6,248 nucleotides of DNA from Chthonomonadaceae bacterium. GTDB lineage: Bacteria; Armatimonadota; Chthonomonadetes; Chthonomonadales; Chthonomonadaceae. The notes below the pieces were generated by a model. That model was not told the origin of the DNA and did no database searches. It was given only the letters and a program-made list of their open reading frames with translations. Where the stretch lies: NCBI GenBank assembly GCA_025355115.1, contig JANXLO010000421.1, forward strand, positions 1 through 6,248. The letters are read 5' to 3'. Below, piece after piece: positions 1 to 4,844 of this stretch (position 1 is the stretch's first letter; each line of letters begins with the position of its first letter). A program made the position numbers and the translations under genes.

Positions 1-1
1 A

Positions 2-301
2 TGGCAGGCGCTATACCTGGAAGGCACACTGCGCGCAGATAGGCTCGGGCCAGGCGAGGGATTCGCCTCCCTGCGTGAGGCGGCTCAAACCCTGATCGGA
101 ATGCTCTCGCATCTGACGCAGGCTGAGGCGGTTCACTTCAAGGATCGTCATCCGGAGGTCTCGGATGTCTTCAAGAAGCTCTCTCAGTTCGCCGTGTCGG
201 AGGGAGATCGAAAGGAGACAGCCGCGCTTCTGGAAAGCGCTCGCTGGATTCAGATCGATCCGCCTCTTCAGATCGCGAAGAAGAACGGCAGCAAGCACTG
301 A
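2..301 (+). CDS. 3' end of an unrecognised protein gene (5' end outside window)
   Basis: The frame is open from base 2 to a TGA at 299-301, giving 99 residues with no start needed inside the window. The first internal ATG is at 101, but codons before it (LYLEGTLRADRLGPGEGF...) look equally coding, so the gene very probably begins upstream of the window. The product is hydrophilic and likely mostly helical, with alternating acidic and basic residues (for example SDVFKKLSQF and DRKETAALLESARW). It ends in a basic tail, AKKNGSKH. No signal peptide, membrane segment or known motif is visible, and I do not recognise the family. G/C-rich third positions support this strand over the overlapping antisense frame. 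The next gene is convergent and a strong hairpin lies about 40 bp downstream, so this is the last gene of its transcript. Confidence 0.62.
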   Translation, partial: WQALYLEGTLRADRLGPGEGFASLREAAQTLIGMLSHLTQAEAVHFKDRHPEVSDVFKKLSQFAVSEGDRKETAALLESARWIQIDPPLQIAKKNGSKH

Positions 302-340
302 AGATCTTGCGTCCCGTTTGCAATTCTGCTCTGACTGCAA

Positions 341-377
341 GACGCCCGCCTTTCCAAGGATTGAAAAGGCGGGCGTC
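341..377. terminator. Perfect 13-bp hairpin between convergent genes, possible bidirectional terminator
   Basis: GACGCCCGCCTTT (341-353) is exactly complementary to AAAGGCGGGCGTC (365-377) around an 11-nt loop, giving a GC-rich stem. It lies in the 158-bp gap between two genes that converge, where a two-way terminator is expected. There is no T-tract after either side, so this is not a textbook intrinsic terminator. It could act with Rho or only protect 3' ends. The rest of the gap (302-340 and 378-459) shows nothing else I can support. Confidence 0.55.
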
Positions 378-459
378 GGCAATTGGAAAGTCAGCTCCGT
401 CTGGCACCGCCCGGCTTTGATATGCGGGCCGTGCAAGGGGGCGGTGATTGGGTGGTCCG

Positions 460-777
460 TTACTCGCTGATGAACGCCCAGGTGCCGTCCGCATAGAGGG
501 TGGTGCCGTCCGAGTAGTGCATGTCACCGAAAATAGTGTGCGTTGCCGCAGGCACTGAGTAGGTGACACCGTCTCGGGTGTAGTTGCCGTCCGCAGTCAG
601 TTCACAGCCATCTGTGTAGACGACATGGCTTGAGGTGACGATGGATGGAAAAGCGGACGGCGGGCGGAGATAGCCCCAGCCCTCGGCCATGCAGACGGAG
701 ACGGCGAGCGTCAGCAGCGACAGGGAGAGAAGCGCGGTGCGGGTCATGCTGCGGACGCGGGAAGTGATTGTGTTCAT
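460..777 (-). CDS. Small exported protein with repeated Y-x-D-G motifs, function unknown
   Basis: This encodes 105 residues ending in TAA (460-462). I chose ATG at 775-777 because AGGAG (785-789, minus strand) sits 7 nt ahead of it; an in-frame ATG at 819 would put that ribosome site inside the gene. The N-terminus is a classic Sec signal: arginines at 7, 9 and 13, then a hydrophobic core at about 15-28. Cleavage is probably after Ala31 (VCMA/EG). Cys29 lacks a proper lipobox, so lipoprotein anchoring is unlikely. The mature part is about 74 residues, rich in Tyr, Thr, Asp and Gly. It contains a duplicated unit, YTDGCELTADGNY (54-66) and YSDGTTLYADGTW (88-100), plus a further RDG at 68-70. 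This suggests a small beta-rich domain, perhaps binding ligand or metal through Asp-Gly turns. I cannot assign a family. It is divergent from the sulfurtransferase gene. Confidence 0.72.
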   Translation of the reverse strand: MNTITSRVRSMTRTALLSLSLLTLAVSVCMAEGWGYLRPPSAFPSIVTSSHVVYTDGCELTADGNYTRDGVTYSVPAATHTIFGDMHYSDGTTLYADGTWAFISE

Positions 778-781
778 GTCG

Positions 782-860
782 GTTCTCCTGGAACAAGATG
801 CGCTGCTGTGCAGCTGCAAGAGAACAGGCCGTTCGATTGGCTTGTTCTAATTAGGAGAAC
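782..860. repeat. Bipartite inverted repeat in the divergent intergenic region
   Basis: GTTCTCCT (782-789) is complementary to AGGAGAAC (853-860), and GAACAAG (791-797) to CTTGTTC (841-847). The two blocks are separated by 1 nt on the left and 5 nt on the right, so 15 base pairs form around a 43-nt loop. The loop contains the 10-bp palindrome TGCAGCTGCA (809-818). The right arm can also fold on itself (GTTCT 844-848 with AGAAC 856-860), which competes with the long stem. In a minus-strand transcript the long stem would cover the Shine-Dalgarno of the small exported protein; in DNA it could be an operator. The divergent gap is 150 bp (778-927). I could not find a convincing -35/-10 pair in it for either direction. 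Confidence 0.6.
785..789 (-). promoter_or_regulatory. Ribosome binding site of the small exported protein
   Basis: On the minus strand AGGAG is followed by 7 nt and then ATG (777). It decides the start codon. It is unusual because the whole site lies in the right arm of a long inverted repeat and would be base-paired in the folded leader. Confidence 0.7.
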
Positions 861-927
861 GCAGCGAAACACGGCGACCTAACAAAGATGGCAGGAAGCA
901 CAAAAACTTTCTTTAGGAGAAGCGATC

Positions 928-1857
928 ATGCAGGAGAGCAACAGTGCTGGCCCGACCGACTACCAGGCGCGGCGAGCCGCCCATCTTATCGAGACGCAAG
1001 CGCTCGAGGCTCTCATCGCGAGCGGTGATCCGCGTGTACGCATTGTGGATATGCGGGGCTATGTCAGGACTCAATCACTCACAGATGGCTCTCAGGACGC
1101 CGTGTACTTGGGGGCGGAAGAGGAGTACTCCAGGGCGCATCTACCCGGCGCCGTCTACCTCGACTGGACGCGCGACATCGTGGATCTCGATGATCCCATC
1201 CCTGTGCAGGCGGCGAATACGGAGAAGATCGAGCGAGTGTTCGAGAGCGCAGGCATTGGAGACGACACGGCGGTAATTGCCTACGATGCGCATCCCGCTT
1301 CACAGTTCGCGACCCGGCTGTGGTGGCTGCTCCGGCTCTATGGACATTCGAATGTGCGGGTGCTTAACGGAGGCTGGAGCAAGTGGACGGCGGAGGGCAG
1401 GCCGACAACGTCCGAACTGCCCACGCAATTAGCGATGACTTTTACGCCCCGGCTGAACCTCGACTGGAGGACGACAGCTGAAGAGGTGCAGTCGCTGTTG
1501 GGGAGCGAGGGAACGACACTTCTGGATGCCCGCGACGAAGCTCAGTATAGTGGCGCAATCCGACGCGGGAAGCGCGGAGGGCGAATTCCGGGTGCCAGAC
1601 ATCTCCCTCGTGAGGCGTTCTTTCAGGCAGACGGCACGTTTCGTCCGCCCTCGGAGCTTCAGCGGCTAGTCAGTAATGCGGGTGCGCAGCCCGACAAGAG
1701 GGTCGTCGCCTACTGCAATGGTGGAGTGGCTGCGACCACCGCGCTGTTCGTTCTCTCCCAGTTAGGCTACCCGAGACTGACCAACTACGACGGCTCCTGG
1801 AACGAGTGGTCAGAGCGCACTGACCTGCCTGTGGAGCGAGATGGCGTCGACGGCTGA
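928..1857 (+). CDS. Two-domain rhodanese-family sulfurtransferase (thiosulfate or 3-mercaptopyruvate type)
   Basis: This encodes 309 residues, the usual length for tandem-rhodanese TST/MST enzymes, which move sulfane sulfur from a donor to a thiophilic acceptor through a cysteine persulfide. The start is ATG 928 with AGGAG 8 nt upstream. The N-terminal domain (about 20-160) has the IVDMRGYV strand, HLPGAVYLDW (71-80), and Asp120 where the catalytic Cys would be, as is normal for the inactive domain. The C-terminal domain (about 180-305) has LLDARDEAQYSG (198-209), GRIPGARHLP (218-227) and the active loop CNGGVAAT, with Cys263 the only cysteine of the protein. It ends in YDGSWNEWSERTDLPVE, typical of the family. 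The loop is neither the rhodanese CRKGVT nor the mercaptopyruvate CGSGVT form, so the sulfur donor is open. No signal peptide; cytoplasmic. Probably co-transcribed with the aldolase 41 bp downstream. Confidence 0.93.
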   Translation: MQESNSAGPTDYQARRAAHLIETQALEALIASGDPRVRIVDMRGYVRTQSLTDGSQDAVYLGAEEEYSRAHLPGAVYLDWTRDIVDLDDPIPVQAANTEKIERVFESAGIGDDTAVIAYDAHPASQFATRLWWLLRLYGHSNVRVLNGGWSKWTAEGRPTTSELPTQLAMTFTPRLNLDWRTTAEEVQSLLGSEGTTLLDARDEAQYSGAIRRGKRGGRIPGARHLPREAFFQADGTFRPPSELQRLVSNAGAQPDKRVVAYCNGGVAATTALFVLSQLGYPRLTNYDGSWNEWSERTDLPVERDGVDG

Positions 1858-1898
1858 TCTGTTTTTACCAGGGCAAATGGAAGAAAAGGAGTCTCGGA

Positions 1899-2810
1899 AT
1901 GAGTGATACGGGTGTACGTGAGCGGCTGAGCGGGTTGATGACGGCGATAATGACGCCCTTCGACCTCCAGGGAAATCTAACTTTGGAGCATTTCCCGACG
2001 CTTATCGAGTTCCAGCAGCAGGCGGGAGTGAATGGACTGGTCGTCTGCGGAACGAATGGGGAGGGAACCTCGCTCTCGGTTGCCGAGAGAAAGAGAGTCC
2101 TCGAGACGGCGATGGCGCATCGTGGAGATCTCATCGTCGTCGCAGGCACGGGAGCGACGAGCGTTACGGACGCCGTTGACCTGACCCGTCATGCTGCGGA
2201 AAGTGGGGCGGATGCCGTGCTTGTTCTCCCTCCTTTTTTTGCCAAGAAGCCGTCGGCGGCAGGACTGAGCGACTATTTTAGGCAGGTGCTCGATGCAGCC
2301 GACATTCCGGTGCTTCTCTACAACATCCCTCAGTTCACGGCAGTGGACATCACGGACGACCTGCTCGATCTGCTGTCGGCCCACCCCAATCTGGCAGGAG
2401 TGAAGGATAGCGCGGGAGACTGGACACGAACTCAGGAGTTTATCGTCCGGCACCCACGGCTGCGCATATTCGCTGGCTCGGATCGCCTCGATCTGCTCTG
2501 TTACGGCGCTGGGGGCGCGGGGTGCATCTCAGGCGGAGCGAATGCCTTTCCTGAGCTTCTTGTCGCAGTCAGGGACGGCTTTCTGCAGGGGAGCGCGCGT
2601 GGCCAGGAGGCGCAATCGCGTCTTGATGGGCTGCTGGACATCACCTCGCGGTACCCATTCCTCACCTCAGCCAAATCAGTCCTCGCGGCCCGTGGCTTGC
2701 CAAGAATGGGCGTTCGCCCGCCGTTAACCTCCCTGCCTGCTCAGACGGAACTCGAGCTGCTATCTGAACTGCGGGCGGCAGGCTTCTTGCCACCGGCGGA
2801 CAAGGCATGA
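1899..2810 (+). CDS. DapA/NanA-superfamily class I aldolase, probably a 2-keto-3-deoxy sugar-acid type rather than DapA
   Basis: This encodes 303 residues, normal for this TIM-barrel family, which forms a Schiff base between a lysine and pyruvate. AAGGAG lies 7 nt before ATG 1899. Family landmarks are present: an N-terminal TAIMTPF strand, the substrate loop GTNGEGTSL (51-59), LVLPPFF (108-114), the tyrosine motif YNIPQFT (Tyr141), Schiff-base Lys169 in GVKDS, and FAGSD (191-195). Two features argue against dihydrodipicolinate synthase. The loop reads GTNGEG rather than GTTGES, and the residue after YN-x-P-x, arginine in DapA (Arg138 in E. coli) where it holds the aspartate-semialdehyde carboxylate, is Phe146. 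YNIP followed by a hydrophobic residue is closer to sialate lyase and 2-keto-3-deoxygluconate/xylonate aldolases. The exact substrate cannot be read. Cytoplasmic; second gene after the sulfurtransferase; followed by a separate promoter for eno. Confidence 0.88.
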   Translation: MSDTGVRERLSGLMTAIMTPFDLQGNLTLEHFPTLIEFQQQAGVNGLVVCGTNGEGTSLSVAERKRVLETAMAHRGDLIVVAGTGATSVTDAVDLTRHAAESGADAVLVLPPFFAKKPSAAGLSDYFRQVLDAADIPVLLYNIPQFTAVDITDDLLDLLSAHPNLAGVKDSAGDWTRTQEFIVRHPRLRIFAGSDRLDLLCYGAGGAGCISGGANAFPELLVAVRDGFLQGSARGQEAQSRLDGLLDITSRYPFLTSAKSVLAARGLPRMGVRPPLTSLPAQTELELLSELRAAGFLPPADKA

Positions 2811-2825
2811 GCCTTGCACAAAGGC
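2811..2825 (+). other. Short hairpin directly after the aldolase stop codon
   Basis: GCCTT (2811-2815) pairs with AAGGC (2821-2825) around a 5-nt loop, starting one base after the TGA. There is no T-tract, so it may be a weak terminator, a 3'-end stabiliser, or chance. A second tiny stem, CGCG-AAAAA-CGCG, lies at 2840-2852. Confidence 0.25.
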
Positions 2826-2871
2826 AGAAGAATTGCGAGCGCGAAAAACGCGGAAACAGTTGCAATTTCGG

Positions 2872-2901
2872 TTTACACGCGAGTCGTGAATATGTCATAA
2901 T
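2872..2901 (+). promoter_or_regulatory. Sigma-70-like promoter for enolase
   Basis: TTTACA (2872-2877) matches the -35 consensus TTGACA at 5 of 6 bases. CATAAT (2896-2901) matches the -10 consensus at 5 of 6, with an 18-bp spacer. Transcription would start near 2908, leaving a leader of about 42 nt. This is the clearest promoter in the window, consistent with strong housekeeping expression of enolase independent of the upstream aldolase. Confidence 0.65.
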
Positions 2902-2926
2902 GCCGGTGAGGATGAGCGGTCAATAG

Positions 2927-4237
<1,311 letters not shown>

Positions 4238-4267
4238 GCGACAATGGCCTCCACGCAGGCGACGCGG

Positions 4268-4330
4268 GCGCTTGGAAAACCCAGTCGGTCCACCCGCTCA
4301 GATCACGAGGACGAGAGGGCTTTCCAGCGC
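4268..4330 (+). other. Imperfect long hairpin in the spacer after eno
   Basis: GCGCT-T-GGAAA-A-CCC (4268-4282) pairs with GGG-C-TTTCC-AGCGC (4317-4330): 13 base pairs with one bulge (T4273) and one A-C mismatch, around a 34-nt loop. CACGAG (4304-4309) in the loop can instead pair with CTCGTG (4332-4337), which would break the base of the main stem. There is no T-tract, so a simple terminator is doubtful. It could be an RNA processing or attenuation element between eno and the next gene. Confidence 0.4.
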
Positions 4331-4364
4331 ACTCGTGAAGCTGGCCGGAAGATCCCTTCTCTTT

Positions 4365-4383
4365 CCCGTTAATCGGGGGTGAT
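4365..4383 (+). promoter_or_regulatory. Shine-Dalgarno of the unknown gene, partly inside a small hairpin
   Basis: GGGGGTGAT (4375-4383) differs by one base from the full anti-SD complement GGAGGTGAT. Its G-run is 6 nt from ATG 4386, supporting that start over ATG 4390 in another frame. CCCG (4365-4368) can pair with CGGG (4374-4377) over a TTAAT loop and would partly hide the site. Confidence 0.6.
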
Positions 4384-4385
4384 GC

Positions 4386-4793
4386 ATGGATGAAGATGAC
4401 GCGTGTTTGTATCGTTGGTATGTGGTGGGCTGCCGCAAACTTGGCTGGATGCCTCTTAACGAACTGGAATTCAGCTCGGAATATCTTCGATACCGCCGAT
4501 GCAGCCGGGCGATTCAACTCTTCGAGCAGCGGCGGCAGTTGCGTATGGCGAATGTCGCCGGATCGACTTACCATGAGGATGTGTTTTTCGAGCGACTGAT
4601 TCGGGGCATTCGCAGGGAGCGCGAGCGTCTCGACTTTCTCTCGACCGCTGTTTCAGCGGGCAGGCCGAGCAACGAGGAGCCGGGAGGGGCAGGAATGCCC
4701 GCTTGCCGAATCGTCGATCCGCCTGTTCTTGTGGTGGCTGGGGCGAAGCTGCTCCCGCATCTCGATCCTGAGCCGCCAGTTCGCAACTCGTAG
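4386..4793 (+). CDS. Unrecognised 135-residue protein encoded between enolase and pyruvate kinase
   Basis: ATG 4386 follows a near-consensus ribosome site and the frame ends with TAG at 4791-4793. I do not recognise the family. Residues 1-86 look like a compact, highly charged, mostly helical domain: an acidic start (MDEDD), an aromatic LYRWYVVGCRKLGW segment (8-21), an Arg-rich stretch SEYLRYRRCSRAIQLFEQRRQLR (31-53), and FFERLIRGIRRERERLDFL (67-85). Cysteines are at 7, 16, 39 and 107. There is no signal peptide or membrane helix, so it is probably cytoplasmic, and the basic helices could contact nucleic acid or a protein partner. Residues 92-135 differ: rich in Gly and Pro, low complexity, and overlapping a GGCAGGAATGCC-like motif, so this tail may be a later addition. 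In many bacteria a FtsB/DivIC gene follows eno, but this protein lacks that family's membrane helix. The pyruvate kinase start is 51 bp downstream in the same frame. Confidence 0.6.
   Translation: MDEDDACLYRWYVVGCRKLGWMPLNELEFSSEYLRYRRCSRAIQLFEQRRQLRMANVAGSTYHEDVFFERLIRGIRRERERLDFLSTAVSAGRPSNEEPGGAGMPACRIVDPPVLVVAGAKLLPHLDPEPPVRNS
4687..4700. repeat. GGGCA-GGAA-TGCCC mini-hairpin, resembles an interspersed bacterial repeat motif
   Basis: Five base pairs close a GGAA (GNRA-type) tetraloop. From memory, GGCAGGAATGCC-type units recur as short interspersed repeats in several bacterial genomes. Only one copy is present here, so a repeat family cannot be shown from this window. It lies inside the coding tail of the unknown gene. 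Confidence 0.3.
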
Positions 4794-4832
4794 AAAACTC
4801 TCTGCCTGCCGAGAACGGGACAGAGCAAGGGA

Positions 4833-4838
4833 AGAAGG
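4833..4838 (+). promoter_or_regulatory. Ribosome binding site that fixes the TTG start of pyruvate kinase
   Basis: AGAAGG (within AAGGGAAGAAGGT) lies 6 nt before TTG 4845. No in-frame ATG or GTG occurs between the upstream TAG (4791-4793) and the conserved KIVCTIGP motif, so this site plus TTG is the best start. Confidence 0.55.
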
Positions 4839-4844
4839 TCGGCT

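Noticed and set aside
1..42. ATG at position 1 as a gene start
   Set aside because: Its frame stops after 13 codons; the neighbouring frame from base 2 is the coding one.
11..436. Minus-strand open frame of 141 codons
   Set aside because: It is antisense to the partial gene at 2-301, runs through the hairpin, has no convincing ribosome site, and its Cys/Arg/Leu-rich product looks like a shadow.
165..470. Plus-strand open frame of 101 codons
   Set aside because: It overlaps the 2-301 gene in another frame and crosses the hairpin; the Arg/Ser-rich composition is typical of an off-frame reading.
853..1028. AGGAG at 853 followed by ATG 888 as a short leader peptide ahead of the sulfurtransferase
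   Set aside because: The spacing is about 30 nt, too long for initiation, and the AGGAG is better explained as an inverted-repeat arm; the frame is just an off-frame overlap of the sulfurtransferase gene.
1977..2453. Minus-strand open frame of 158 codons inside the aldolase gene
   Set aside because: The opposite strand encodes a well-recognised enzyme throughout; this is a codon-bias shadow.
2840..2852. CGCG-AAAAA-CGCG as a terminator
   Set aside because: Only 4 bp of stem and no T-tract; could easily be chance.
4390..4599. Alternative plus-strand frame starting at ATG 4390
   Set aside because: It is farther from the ribosome site, ends within the better frame starting at 4386, and gives a Ser/Trp/Met-rich product without pattern.
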